A DNA stretch of 64,000 nucleotides from Aciditerrimonas ferrireducens. GTDB taxonomy: Bacteria > Actinomycetota > Acidimicrobiia > Acidimicrobiales > UBA8190. A program made the position numbers and the translations under genes. The DNA is taken from positions 1 to 64,000 of the forward strand of contig NZ_JAKHEX010000008.1 in NCBI RefSeq assembly GCF_023130475.1. The letters are read 5' to 3'. Shown here piece after piece: positions 18,055-27,239 of the stretch (position 1 is the stretch's first letter; every line of letters starts with the position of its first letter). The notes under the pieces are model-generated. The model saw only the letters and a list, made by a program, of their open reading frames with translations, had not been told where the DNA came from and made no database searches.

Positions 18055-19128
18055 TCAGCCGAGCGCGGCCAGGCGGGCGAGGAGCGCCTCGAGCCAGACC
18101 TGCTCGGCGGGGTTCCGCCGCAGGTCCCTGGCCGCCTCGGCCAGCAGCTCGAGGGCAGCGGCGGCCCGGGTCGCCCCTCGGCCCCGCGGGTCGGCCAGCG
18201 CCTGGTCCCTGTAGGCCTGGGCGAGGGCGGCGAGGCCCCGGCGCCACTCCTCGACCCGCCAGCGCCGCTGGGCCCGGTGCTGGCGCTCCTCGATGGCCTT
18301 GCGCAGCGGCCCGGTCCGCTCCCCGCTCCCCTCGACCCGGGCGAGCGCGGCGGCCAGCTCCTCGGCCTGCTTCGCGGCCAGGGCCCCGAGGGCCTCCTCG
18401 ACCCCGCCGGCCAGCTCCCTGGCCAGGGCGGCGAGCACGTGCCCCTCGGGGGCGAGGCGCCCCGGCAGGGAACGCCAGCGGGCCAGCCGGGTCACCAGGC
18501 CCTCGTCGGCCGCGAGCAGCCGGGCCGTCCCCGGGCTGCCCCCCGCCGCCTGGGCGGCGGCCCGGGCCCGGTCCTCGGGGACCCCCTGCTCGGCGAGCCA
18601 GGCCGCCAGCTCCTCCTCGGGGACCGGTCGCAGCCGCAGGACCACGCAGCGGCTCTGGATGGTGGCGAGGGCGGGGGGGAGACGCTCGGCCAACAGGAGC
18701 AGCACGCTGCCCGGCGCCGGCTCCTCGACGGTTTTCAGCAGCATGGGGGCGACCCCCACCCCGAGGTGGAGGTCCGGGACCACGATGACCTGCCGGGGCG
18801 CCACTCGGGGCTTGCGCTGGGCGGCCCGGACCGCCTCCCGCACCTCGGCGGCCTGGAGCTGGGGGCCCTCCCGGGTCACCCAGACGAGGTCCGGATGGAA
18901 GCCGCCCAGCGCCTCTTCGCAGGCCCGGCACGCCCCGCAGCCCCCCTCGGGGCAGAGCAGGGCGGCGGCCATGCCCCGGGCCAGGGCTGCGGTGCCGGCC
19001 CCCTCGGGGCCGATGAGCGCATAGGCATGCACCGGTCGGCGCAGCAGCCGCCGGAGCTGCTCGACGAGGGGCCCCTGGCCGACCGCCTCGGCGAAGAGGG
19101 CCGGGACCGGGCGTTCCTCCTCGCTCAC
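18055..19128 (-). CDS. holB: DNA polymerase III delta' subunit (clamp-loader ATPase)
   Basis: A 357-residue clamp-loader protein. It has a P-loop-like GPEGAGTAALARGMAAALLC near residue 35, a zinc-type Cys cluster (CPEGGCGACRACEEA), DLHLGVGVAPMLLKTVEEP in place of the DEAD/sensor region and the SRC motif in IQSRCVVLRL. The P-loop lacks the usual Lys (GAGT rather than GKT), as in delta' subunits that do not hydrolyse ATP. The GTG at 19128 overlaps the tmk stop by four bases. The topA-tmk-holB order is common in actinobacteria. Delta' works with tau/gamma to load the beta clamp. Confidence 0.88.
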   Translation of the reverse strand: MSEEERPVPALFAEAVGQGPLVEQLRRLLRRPVHAYALIGPEGAGTAALARGMAAALLCPEGGCGACRACEEALGGFHPDLVWVTREGPQLQAAEVREAVRAAQRKPRVAPRQVIVVPDLHLGVGVAPMLLKTVEEPAPGSVLLLLAERLPPALATIQSRCVVLRLRPVPEEELAAWLAEQGVPEDRARAAAQAAGGSPGTARLLAADEGLVTRLARWRSLPGRLAPEGHVLAALARELAGGVEEALGALAAKQAEELAAALARVEGSGERTGPLRKAIEERQHRAQRRWRVEEWRRGLAALAQAYRDQALADPRGRGATRAAAALELLAEAARDLRRNPAEQVWLEALLARLAALG

Positions 19129-19802
19129 CGCCACCCCCCTGGGGGGTCCCCGAGGCGTGCCGCCACCTCGGCCCGGATCGCCCGGGCCACCTCGTCGACC
19201 GGGCCCCGCCCGTCGACCACCACGACCCGCTCCGGGTCCTCCTCGGCCAGGGCCAAGAACCCCTGGCGGACCGCTTCGGCGAACGCCGGGCGCTCGGCCT
19301 CCAGCCGGTCGGCCAGGACGGGGCCGCCCGGTCCCGGGTCGCCCGGTCCCGGCCCGGCCTCGGCGAGCCGGTGCGCCGCCAGCCGGGCGCGGGCCTCGGG
19401 CACGGGCAGGTCGACGACCACCACCAGGTCGGCTGCGAGCCCGCCGGTGGCCGCCTCGGCCAGCTGGTCCAGGAGGGCCCGGGGCACCCCCCGACCAGTC
19501 CCCTGGTAGGCGAGGGTGGAGGCCAGGTAGCGGTCGGTCACCACCCACTCGCCGGACGCCAGGGCCGGGCGGAGCACCTCGGCCACGTGCCGGGCCCGAT
19601 CGGCGCTCACCACCAGGGCCTCGGCCAGGGGTCCGAGGGGGGGCAGGGTCGGGTCCAGGAGCAGCCGCCGCAGCAGGGCTCCCGCTGGGGTGGCGCCGGG
19701 CTCGAAGGTGAACCGGGCCCCGGTCGCCGCCGCCAGCAGCTTGGCCTGGGTGGTCTTGCCCGACCCGTCGATGCCCTCCAGGGCGATCAGCCGCCCGGCC
19801 AC
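19125..19802 (-). CDS. tmk: Thymidylate kinase
   Basis: A 225-residue kinase that phosphorylates dTMP to dTDP with ATP. It shows the P-loop EGIDGSGKTTQAKLL (8-22), the FTFEPGATPAG stretch, the dTMP-binding DRY motif (VTDRYLASTLAYQG), and VVVDLPVPEARARL. The lid region is expanded by a Gly/Pro-rich insert (PGPGDPGPGG) before LADRLEAE. It starts one base after the topA stop and overlaps holB, so all three are co-transcribed. Confidence 0.93.
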   Translation of the reverse strand: MAGRLIALEGIDGSGKTTQAKLLAAATGARFTFEPGATPAGALLRRLLLDPTLPPLGPLAEALVVSADRARHVAEVLRPALASGEWVVTDRYLASTLAYQGTGRGVPRALLDQLAEAATGGLAADLVVVVDLPVPEARARLAAHRLAEAGPGPGDPGPGGPVLADRLEAERPAFAEAVRQGFLALAEEDPERVVVVDGRGPVDEVARAIRAEVAARLGDPPGGWR

Positions 19803-19803
19803 C

Positions 19804-22635
19804 TCACTCGCCGCTCGCCCGCCGCCGGGTGCTGCCCGTCCCCCGGGACCCGGCGGCCCTCGTGGTCTTGGCGGCCTTCGTCACCTTTGTGGCCTTCGTG
19901 GCCTTTGCGGCCTTCGTGGCCCGGGTGCTGCGGCGGGCCGGGGGGCCGGCCGCCCGGCGCTCGGCGAGCAGCTCGGCGGCCCGCTCCAAGGTGACCGTCT
20001 CGGGGTCGTCGCCGCGGCGCAGCGAGGCGTTCGTGGTGCCGTCGGTGACGTAGGGGCCGAAACGACCCGAGCGCAGGACGATCGGCTGGCCGGTCTCGGG
20101 GTCCTCCCCGAGCTCCCGCAGCGGGGCGGCCGCCTGGCGGCCCCGGCGGGTCTTCGGCTGGGCGAAGAGGGCCAGGGCCTCCTCGAGGCCGATGCCGAGC
20201 AGCTGGTCGTCGCGCTCGAGGCTCCGGGTCTCGCTGCCCCGCTTCAGGTAGGGGCCGAAGCGGCCGTTGTGGGCCCAGATCTCCTCGCCGCTCGCCGGGT
20301 CCACCCCGACCAGGCGGGGCAGGGCGAGGAGGGCCAGGGCGTCCTCCAGGGTCAGGGTCTCGGGCCGCATGCTGGCAAGCAGCGACGCGGTCCTCGGCTT
20401 CTCCCCGCCCTCCTCGGCCTCCCCGAGCTGCACGTAGGGGCCGAAGCGGCCCGAGCGGAGCAGCACCGGTTTGCCGCTCTCCGGGTCCTCGCCGAGGACC
20501 CGGTCCCCGCTCGGGGCGGCCAGGAGCTCCCGGGCCCGCTCGACGGTCAGCTCGTCGGGGGGCAGGTCCTCGGGGACCGACGCCCGCTCCTCGCCCCGCT
20601 GGAGGTAGGGGCCGTAGCGGCCGACCCGGACCACGATCGGCTCGCCGGTCTCCGGGTCCTCCCCGATGGGGATGGAGTTGATCTCCCGGGCGTCGATGGC
20701 CGCCAGGTGCTCGGCCACCAGGCGCCGCAGACCCAGGGCCGAGATCCGCCCGGCCCCGTCCTCCTCGGGCGCCTGGCCCTCGGGAGCCCCGAAGTAGAAG
20801 CGGGTCAGCCAGGGCAGGGCCTCGCGCTCCCCCGAGGCGATCCCGTCGAGGTCGTCCTCCATGGCCGCGGTGAACCCGTAGTCCACCAGGTCGGCGAAGT
20901 AGCGCTCGAGGAGGCCGACCACGGCGAAGGCGGTGAAGGTCGGCACGAGGGCCGAGCCCTTCTTCCACACGTAGCCCCGGTCGAGGATGGTGGCGATGAT
21001 CGAGGCGTAGGTGGAGGGCCGGCCCACCCCCTGCTCCTCGAGGGCCTTCACCAGCGAGGCCTCGGTGAAGCGGGCCGGGGGCTGGGTGAGGTGGGAGCGG
21101 GCCTCGACCGCCTCGGCCCGCACCACGTCGCCGACCGCCAGGCGGGGCAGCCGGACGTCCCGCTCGGCCAGGTCGGCCTCGGGGTCGTCGGAGCCCTCCA
21201 CGTAGGCCCGGAGGAACCCCGGGAAGGTGATGACCGAGCCGCTGGCCGCCAGCTCGACCGCCGGCCGGCCCGCCTCGGGGGTCCCGACCAGCCGGACCTG
21301 GGCGGTGGTCCCCGTGGCGTCCGCCATCTGCGAGGCCACCGTCCGCTTCCAGATGAGCTCATAGAGTCGAAGCTCGTCGCCCGAGAGGCTGGCGGCGGCC
21401 TCCTCGGGGGTCCGGAACCGCTCCCCCGCCGGGCGGATCGCCTCGTGGGCCTCCTGGGCGTTCTTCACCTTCTTCTCGTAGCGCCGGGGGGCGGGGGGCA
21501 CGTGGTCCGGGCCGTAGAGCTCGGCGGCCTGGGCCCGGGCGGCGGCCAGGGCCTCGTCGGAGAGGGTGGTCGAGTCGGTCCGCATGTAGGTGATCCAGCC
21601 CTGCTCGTAGAGCCGCTGGGCCACGGCCATGGTCCGCTGGGCGGAGAAGCGCAGCTTGCGGGCCGCCTCCTGCTGGAGGGTCGAGGTGATGAACGGGGGG
21701 GCCGGGCTGCGCCGCAGCGGCCGCTCCTGGACCTGGGTGACCTCGAAGGGCCGGCCGACCAGGGCCTCGGCCAGGGACTGGGCCTCGGGGCCCTCGAGGA
21801 CCCGGACCCGGGCTCCTGGGGCGAGGGTCCCCTCGGGGCCGAAGTCCCGGCCGTTGGCGAGGGCCTGCCCGTCGACGGCCACGCTCTGGGCCTCGAAGCG
21901 CGGCTCGCCCTCCCCCGGGTCCAGGCTGGCCTGGAGATCCCACCATTCGGCCGCCCGGAACCGCATCCGGGCCCGTTCCCGCTCGACGATCATCCGGGTG
22001 GCGACGCTCTGGACCCGGCCGGCCGAGAGGCGGGGCATGACCTTCTTCCAGAGCACCGGCGAGACCTCGTAGCCGTAGAGCCGGTCGAGGATCCGCCGGG
22101 CCTCCTGGGCGTCGACCAGGCGCCGGTCCAGCTCCCGCCACTCCTGGACCGCCCGCTGGATGGCCTGGGGGGTGATCTCGTGGAACACCATCCGCTTCAC
22201 CGGCACCCGGGGGTGGAGGACCTCCATGAGGTGCCAGGCGATGGACTCCCCTTCGCGGTCCTCGTCCGTGGCGAGGTAGACCTCGCTGGCCTCCTCCACC
22301 AGGCGGGCCAGCTTCTCGACCACCTGCCGCTTCTCGGGGGCCACCACGTAGAGGGGCTTGAAGCCGTTCTCGACGTCGACCCCGAGGCGGGCCCAGGACT
22401 CGGCCTTGTACGCCTTCGGGATCTCCTCGGCCCGCCTCGGCAGGTCCCGGATGTGGCCCACCGAGGACTCGACCACGAAGTCCGGGCCGAGCATGGCGGC
22501 GATCGTGCGGGCCTTGGCCGGGGACTCCACGATCACCAGGGGCTTGCCGGCGGCCTGGCCCGTCGCGGCGCGGGCGGAGCGCCCCCTCGGCGAGGAGGAC
22601 CGGTCGGTGCGGGCAGCGGAGCGGGCGGTCGGCAT
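19804..22635 (-). CDS. topA: DNA topoisomerase I (type IA)
   Basis: A 943-residue enzyme that relaxes negative supercoils. The TOPRIM domain shows LVIVESPAKARTI near 33 and ATDEDREGES near 126, and the catalytic Tyr is in GWITYMRTDSTTLS at about 348. SAGRVQSVATR and LIWKRTVASQM belong to the gate domains. The C-terminal part replaces zinc fingers with at least four Topo_C repeats (FGPYVQLG, FGPYLKRG, FGPYVTDG), as in actinobacterial TopA, and ends in an Ala/Lys/Thr tail (KAAKATKATKVTKAAK) of the kind that raises processivity in mycobacterial and Streptomyces enzymes. ATG at 22635; the first gene of the topA-tmk-holB set. Confidence 0.95.
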   Translation of the reverse strand: MPTARSAARTDRSSSPRGRSARAATGQAAGKPLVIVESPAKARTIAAMLGPDFVVESSVGHIRDLPRRAEEIPKAYKAESWARLGVDVENGFKPLYVVAPEKRQVVEKLARLVEEASEVYLATDEDREGESIAWHLMEVLHPRVPVKRMVFHEITPQAIQRAVQEWRELDRRLVDAQEARRILDRLYGYEVSPVLWKKVMPRLSAGRVQSVATRMIVERERARMRFRAAEWWDLQASLDPGEGEPRFEAQSVAVDGQALANGRDFGPEGTLAPGARVRVLEGPEAQSLAEALVGRPFEVTQVQERPLRRSPAPPFITSTLQQEAARKLRFSAQRTMAVAQRLYEQGWITYMRTDSTTLSDEALAAARAQAAELYGPDHVPPAPRRYEKKVKNAQEAHEAIRPAGERFRTPEEAAASLSGDELRLYELIWKRTVASQMADATGTTAQVRLVGTPEAGRPAVELAASGSVITFPGFLRAYVEGSDDPEADLAERDVRLPRLAVGDVVRAEAVEARSHLTQPPARFTEASLVKALEEQGVGRPSTYASIIATILDRGYVWKKGSALVPTFTAFAVVGLLERYFADLVDYGFTAAMEDDLDGIASGEREALPWLTRFYFGAPEGQAPEEDGAGRISALGLRRLVAEHLAAIDAREINSIPIGEDPETGEPIVVRVGRYGPYLQRGEERASVPEDLPPDELTVERARELLAAPSGDRVLGEDPESGKPVLLRSGRFGPYVQLGEAEEGGEKPRTASLLASMRPETLTLEDALALLALPRLVGVDPASGEEIWAHNGRFGPYLKRGSETRSLERDDQLLGIGLEEALALFAQPKTRRGRQAAAPLRELGEDPETGQPIVLRSGRFGPYVTDGTTNASLRRGDDPETVTLERAAELLAERRAAGPPARRSTRATKAAKATKATKVTKAAKTTRAAGSRGTGSTRRRASGE
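19866..19921 (-). repeat. Imperfect 9-base tandem repeats in the topA tail
   Basis: About six imperfect copies of a nine-base unit (CTTCGTGGC with variants on the plus strand) encode the Ala-Lys-Ala-Thr-Lys tail of TopA. They keep the frame because the unit is a multiple of three. Copy number may differ between strains and would lengthen or shorten the DNA-binding tail. Confidence 0.6.
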
Positions 22636-22693
22636 GGCTGGAGGGAGCCTCCAAGAGGCCGGCCCCTCTTGTCAACCCCGGGGCGCGGGGCCC

Positions 22694-23632
22694 TCAGCCG
22701 GTGCGCCGGGGCCGGCGGTCGACCGGCGAGGCCGAGGCCGCCCCCTCGGCCTCCAGGTAGGCGAGGAACGCCCGGGCGATCGGCGAGGGCCGCTTGCCCG
22801 CCGGGTGCAGCGCGTACCACCAGCGGACGAGGGGGAAGCCGACGACGTCGAGGACCGCGAGGTCCCCGCAGGCCAGCTCGGGCCCGATGGCGTGCGCCGA
22901 GAGCACCGCCAGCCCGAGCTCGCCGGCCACGGCCTGCTTGATCGCCTCGGTGCTCCCCAGGGTCATGCGCACCGTCACGTGGACCTTGTGGCTGGCGAAG
23001 AAGCGTTCGGCCGCCAGCCGGGTGCCCGAGCCCGGCTCCCGCATGACGAAGGGCTCCCCGTTGAGCGCGGCGGGGGGCAGGCCGGCCCGGCCAACCAGGG
23101 GGTGCGTGACCGGGGCCACCACCACCAGGCGGTTCTCCATGAAGGGGACCGCGACCACCTGCAGGTCCTCTGGGGCGCTGCCCATCACGTAGAGGTCGTC
23201 GAGGTTCTGGGCCAGCCGCTCGAGGAGGCCGTGGCGGTTGTCGACCTCCAGGCTCACGTCGATGCCCGGGTGCTGCTTGCAGAACCGCCCGAGGAGCCTC
23301 GGGACGAAGTACTTCGCGGTGGTCACCACCGACACCTTGAGCGTGCCCCGCTCGAGCCCCCGGTCCTCCTCGAGCGCCTCGTAGAGGGCCTCGAGACGAT
23401 CGAGGATGTCCTGCGCGGCGAGCTCCACCTGGCGACCGGCCCCGGTCAGGAACAGCTGCTTGCCCACCTGCTCGTGCAACGGGGCGCCGACGATGGCCGC
23501 CAGCTGCTTCACCTGGACCGAGAGGGCGGCGGTCGACATGTGGAGCTCCTTCGCCGCCTGGGTCATGTTGCGGTGCCGGGCCAGCACGGTCATGATCTCG
23601 AGCTGGTGGAGCGTCGGGTGCCGACGGGTCAC
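22694..23632 (-). CDS. cbbR: LysR-type regulator of CO2 fixation genes (CbbR)
   Basis: A 312-residue LysR-family activator. The N-terminal winged helix reads LHQLEIMTVLARHRNMTQAA.ELHMSTAALSVQVKQL, with the CbbR-like start THATLRQL replaced by HPTLHQL. The co-inducer domain has TLKVSVVTTAKYFVPRLLGRF and YVMGSAPED, both typical of CbbR, which senses RuBP, NADPH or related metabolites. It lies 125 bases after the PII-like gene at the 3' end of the carboxysome operon and in the same direction, rather than divergent upstream of cbbL as in many proteobacteria. Its likely target is the inverted repeat upstream of cbbL. Confidence 0.85.
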   Translation of the reverse strand: MTRRHPTLHQLEIMTVLARHRNMTQAAKELHMSTAALSVQVKQLAAIVGAPLHEQVGKQLFLTGAGRQVELAAQDILDRLEALYEALEEDRGLERGTLKVSVVTTAKYFVPRLLGRFCKQHPGIDVSLEVDNRHGLLERLAQNLDDLYVMGSAPEDLQVVAVPFMENRLVVVAPVTHPLVGRAGLPPAALNGEPFVMREPGSGTRLAAERFFASHKVHVTVRMTLGSTEAIKQAVAGELGLAVLSAHAIGPELACGDLAVLDVVGFPLVRWWYALHPAGKRPSPIARAFLAYLEAEGAASASPVDRRPRRTG

Positions 23633-23757
23633 CGGGAGCCCCTCGGACCGGGGCCCGCGCTGCCCGAGCGGTCGCGACCAGCCCGCACCATGGCGGACCC
23701 GATGCTACCGACGGCCCGGGGCACCAGTCGAGGGAACCCGAGCGGGGGGAAACCGGC

Positions 23758-24084
23758 TCACCCGGTGAACTTCGTGAGCCGGCTGACCTGGACGTCCGAG
23801 ACGAACATGACCCCGGGGTGCTGGTCGAAGAACGGGGTGAGGCCCTCGAGGATCGGGGCCACGAGCTCCTCGGGGACCACCACGACGACCATGATGAGCA
23901 CGTCGTCCTCGTTGAACATGAGGTGGCTTGGGTACAGGCCGTGGCTGCCCTTGCCCGACACCCCGCCGAGGACCGTGTAGCCCTTCACCCCGGCCCGTTC
24001 GAGCAGGTCGGTGGCGAAGTCCCGGTGGGCCCCCTCGAGGACGAGCTCGATCTTCTTCAGCGAGTGCAGCTGGGCGCTGGTCAT
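23758..24084 (-). CDS. Carboxysome-associated PII-like protein (CPII type)
   Basis: A 108-residue PII-fold protein: KKIELVLEGAHRDFATDLLERAGVKGYTVLGGVSGKG is the first beta-alpha-beta unit, and DVLIMVVVVVPEELVAPILEGLTPFF the second. The uridylylation Tyr and long T-loop of GlnB/GlnK are absent, as in carboxysome-linked CPII, which in Thiomonas binds ADP/AMP and bicarbonate. Its ATG overlaps the dabA stop (ATGA), tying it to the bicarbonate uptake genes. I infer that it senses adenylate or inorganic carbon state and modulates DAB. SbtB-like PII proteins are the alternative. Confidence 0.8.
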   Translation of the reverse strand: MTSAQLHSLKKIELVLEGAHRDFATDLLERAGVKGYTVLGGVSGKGSHGLYPSHLMFNEDDVLIMVVVVVPEELVAPILEGLTPFFDQHPGVMFVSDVQVSRLTKFTG

Positions 24085-27000
24085 CGGGCCTCCTCCAGCA
24101 CGGTCGGGGTGCACGGCTCGGACGTGGGGTCGAGGTGGTCCACGAGGCGGCCGTCCTCGAGGACGAGGACCCGGTAGCCGTCCTCGGGGTCGAGGACGAC
24201 GACCCGGATCCACTCCCCGAACACGAGGCTGCGCACCTTGGGCAGGCGCTGGACCACGGCCAGGACGAGGCGGACCGGGGCCTCGACCAGGGCGACGAGC
24301 CGCATCGGCTCGTGGTAGGGCCGGCGGTCCTTGTAGAGGGTCTGCAGCGGCAGGCCGGTGCGCAGGTCGCTCTGGTTCCCGGTCATGACCCCGAAACGGC
24401 CGGCGACGTTGTGGTACACCTTGCTGCCGCTGCCGAAGCGGTGGGGGTCGACGGTGGAGAAGTAGTGCTCGAGGTTGATCCACTCCCCGACCACCACCGG
24501 CGCGGAGAGCAGGTTCTCGAGGAAGCGGCCGTCGGGGTCGAAGCGGTGGTCGTAGGAGAGCAGGAAGGCCCGTCCCCCGAGGTCGACCCCCTCGGTGAGG
24601 TGACGGCCGCCGACGATCCCGTAGAGGTTCCGGGACAGGCCCCACTCGGGGCGGACCTGGGACCAGTCGTTCGCCTGGCGCCGGGCCGCCTGGGCGGCCG
24701 CCTGGGGGCTGCGCTCGGCACGGGACCCGAGCCCGAGGGTCCTGACCCGCTCCGCTGCGCAGCGCCGGCCCGCGGCGGCCAGCCCCGCCTGGAGGCGCTC
24801 GAGGTAGAGGAGGTGGCGGCTCGGGAGCTGGTCGAGGTCGGCGAGGGTCACCTCGTCGGTGGTGGTGGTGTGGCTGCCCGGCACGAACCAGGTGTCCTCG
24901 GGCACGACGATGCCGAGCTCCCGGAGCCGCAGCCGCACCTCGGGCTTGTTCGCCATGGCGCAGAAGGCCCGGGCGTTGGGCAGCCCGTGGGCGCCCCCGG
25001 CCGCCCCGCAGTCGAGGGCCGACTCGTAGGGGTTGTTCCGGCTCAGGCTCTCGTGCCCGACGATGAGCACGAAGCGGGAGAAGTTCGACGTGAGGCCCGT
25101 CGAGGTGAGCGCCCGGGCCACGAACTGCACCTGCTCCTCCAGGCTGAAGCCCAGCCGGCCGAGCCGCTCGAGCTGGCGGGCGGCCTCGCGGCGCTCCACC
25201 CGGTAGACGGAGCGGAGGGTCTCGACGAACCGGGCCTCGGCCGCCTCGCTGAGACCGAGGCGAGTGGCCAGCGCCGAGGGCCCCTCGGCGTTGCCGAGGG
25301 CGATCTCCCGGAGCTCCCGCACCTCGTCGTCGGTCACCTGGTCCCGGGCGACCCGCAGCTCCCGGGCGAGGGCCTGGACGATCATGGCCCGCTGCACCGC
25401 CCGCACGATCGAGTCGGCCTGGTCCGCGCTGAGCTTGTCGACGAGCAGGCGGGTCGGGGGCTCGCCCCCGTGGAAGCGGTCCCGGAGCCGGTGGTACCCG
25501 ACGGGCCAGAGGGTCCTCCCGACGAGTCCCAGGCCGAAGAGGAGGCCGACGGCCTCCACGGCCACGAACGGCGCCATGACCGACTGCTTGAGGCCGTGGG
25601 AGACCTCGCTGAGCGCCCCGAAGAGGGGCTCCTCCTCGAGTCGGAGCCCCGCGGGGATCTCGGCCACCAGGTTCTTCGGGGTCATGATGGCCGGGCACAG
25701 CGGCTGCTCGCTCCCGTTGCCGTACTCGAGGAACGCCATGGGCACGCCGAAGAACCCGGCGATGCCGAAGGTCTCGTAGTCGCCGAGGGCCTCCAGGTGC
25801 CGGCGCAAGGGTTCGGAACGGACGTCGATGCAGAAGAACGCTTGGGCGAAGGGACGCCGGGTGGGTCGGGTCGGGGTGCCGGGCTCGGGGACCCGGACCC
25901 GGCGGACCAGGTCGGTGATGGCCCGGGACTCCATGGCCACAAGGAAGGCGTAGCCCTCCTCGCGTTCCCAGGCCCGGAGCGCCCCGAGGAGCCGGTCGAG
26001 CTCGTGGGGCCCGAGCTCCTGGAGCACCGTCGGCGCCCCGCCCCCCACCTGCTCGGCGAGGCGTCGCAGCGCCCCCGCCTGCTCGGCCGCCTCGTGGTGG
26101 GCTTTCGCCTCGATGTAGCGGGCAGCCAGCCGCTGCCATGCAGCGGGCCGGCGCCGGGCGAGGGCCTGCTCGACCCGCTGGGCCCAGCCGGGGAGCACCG
26201 TGCCGCCGTGGAGCTCGGTGCGCAGGTAGGCCCCGGCGGGATCGGCCGCCACCAGCTCGGCGAGGGCCTGGGCGTCGGCCGGGGAGCGGTGGCGGCGGGC
26301 CGCCTCGAGGACGAGGATCCGCTCGACGACCAGCCGGACGGCCAGGAAGTCGACGAGATCGGCGGGGAACCGCGCCGCCCAGTAGTACCCGGGGGCCTGC
26401 TGGCGGAACCGGACGAAGCCGGCCCAGCCGTGGAGGTGGGTGAGCTCCCGCAGGATGGTGGCCTGCCAGTGCTCCTCGGGGATCCCGAGATCGGCGAGGA
26501 TGCTGGCCACCACCGCCTCGGGATCGGCCTCCTCGGCGAGCAGGCGGCCCGAGGCCCGGCCGTGGATCAGGAGCCGCAGGTCCCGCCGGGCGACGTCTCG
26601 CCAGGCGGGGAAGAAGCCCCGTTCCCGGCCGGGGACCCCCCAGACCGACTGCCCCTCGTCGAAGAAGTCCAGGCACGCCTTGATCACCAGCTCGTCGACG
26701 GCCGGTCCGATCCCGGTGCCGAAGAGCGCGTCGACCCGCTCGTGGAACGGCGCGTCGGGTGGAAGGCGCCGCTCGAGGATGGCCAGCAGCCGCGCGTGGC
26801 GCTCCTCCTCCGCGACCTCGGGTCGTCGACCTCTGAGCGCGGCGGCCAGGGCCGCGCCGTCGAGCCAGTCGGCCGGGGGACAGAGCTGTGCCAGGTCGGC
26901 GTCCACCGCCAGGCACCAGAGCCACCGCTCGAGGTCGACCCCCGGCACCCCCGGGTCGTGGGCCGCGGCGAACGCCCCGATGCGGCGCGCCAGGGCCTCG

Positions 27001-27239
27001 TCGTCCACCCGGCCCGCTCGCCGGTACTCCTGGTACTGCTGGCGGGTCAGGTACCCCCGAGCGTGGAACAGGCTCGTCCCCTCGGCGACCGCCTCGGGGA
27101 AGGGCCGGTGCTCGAGACCGAAGAGGGGGTTGTGGTGGATGAAGGTCCGCATCGGCCAGAAGCGCGCGATCGGCTCGCTCGCCACGTAGACCATGGCCCG
27201 GATCTTCAGGCGTTCGCCGAGGCTCAGATCCCGGTCCAT
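24081..27239 (-). CDS. dabA: DabA, cytoplasmic subunit of the DAB inorganic-carbon pump (DUF2309)
   Basis: A 1052-residue beta-carbonic-anhydrase-like protein that, with DabB, drives one-way hydration of CO2 to bicarbonate. The zinc ligands are visible: Cys and Asp of FFCIDVRSE (about 468/470), His of IVGHESLSRNNP (about 728) and Cys of ALDCGAAGG (about 743). The 15-residue His-Cys spacing equals that in the Halothiobacillus protein. The start MRTFIHHNPL region (FIHHNPLFGLEH) is typical of the family. The ATG at 27239 overlaps the preceding membrane gene by 16 bases and the stop overlaps the PII-like gene, so expression is coupled. Confidence 0.92.
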   Translation of the reverse strand: MDRDLSLGERLKIRAMVYVASEPIARFWPMRTFIHHNPLFGLEHRPFPEAVAEGTSLFHARGYLTRQQYQEYRRAGRVDDEALARRIGAFAAAHDPGVPGVDLERWLWCLAVDADLAQLCPPADWLDGAALAAALRGRRPEVAEEERHARLLAILERRLPPDAPFHERVDALFGTGIGPAVDELVIKACLDFFDEGQSVWGVPGRERGFFPAWRDVARRDLRLLIHGRASGRLLAEEADPEAVVASILADLGIPEEHWQATILRELTHLHGWAGFVRFRQQAPGYYWAARFPADLVDFLAVRLVVERILVLEAARRHRSPADAQALAELVAADPAGAYLRTELHGGTVLPGWAQRVEQALARRRPAAWQRLAARYIEAKAHHEAAEQAGALRRLAEQVGGGAPTVLQELGPHELDRLLGALRAWEREEGYAFLVAMESRAITDLVRRVRVPEPGTPTRPTRRPFAQAFFCIDVRSEPLRRHLEALGDYETFGIAGFFGVPMAFLEYGNGSEQPLCPAIMTPKNLVAEIPAGLRLEEEPLFGALSEVSHGLKQSVMAPFVAVEAVGLLFGLGLVGRTLWPVGYHRLRDRFHGGEPPTRLLVDKLSADQADSIVRAVQRAMIVQALARELRVARDQVTDDEVRELREIALGNAEGPSALATRLGLSEAAEARFVETLRSVYRVERREAARQLERLGRLGFSLEEQVQFVARALTSTGLTSNFSRFVLIVGHESLSRNNPYESALDCGAAGGAHGLPNARAFCAMANKPEVRLRLRELGIVVPEDTWFVPGSHTTTTDEVTLADLDQLPSRHLLYLERLQAGLAAAGRRCAAERVRTLGLGSRAERSPQAAAQAARRQANDWSQVRPEWGLSRNLYGIVGGRHLTEGVDLGGRAFLLSYDHRFDPDGRFLENLLSAPVVVGEWINLEHYFSTVDPHRFGSGSKVYHNVAGRFGVMTGNQSDLRTGLPLQTLYKDRRPYHEPMRLVALVEAPVRLVLAVVQRLPKVRSLVFGEWIRVVVLDPEDGYRVLVLEDGRLVDHLDPTSEPCTPTVLEEAR

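Noticed and set aside
19866-19921. Short tandem repeats as a CRISPR or regulatory array
   Set aside because: The nine-base units are in frame in topA and encode its Ala/Lys/Thr tail; there are no spacers.
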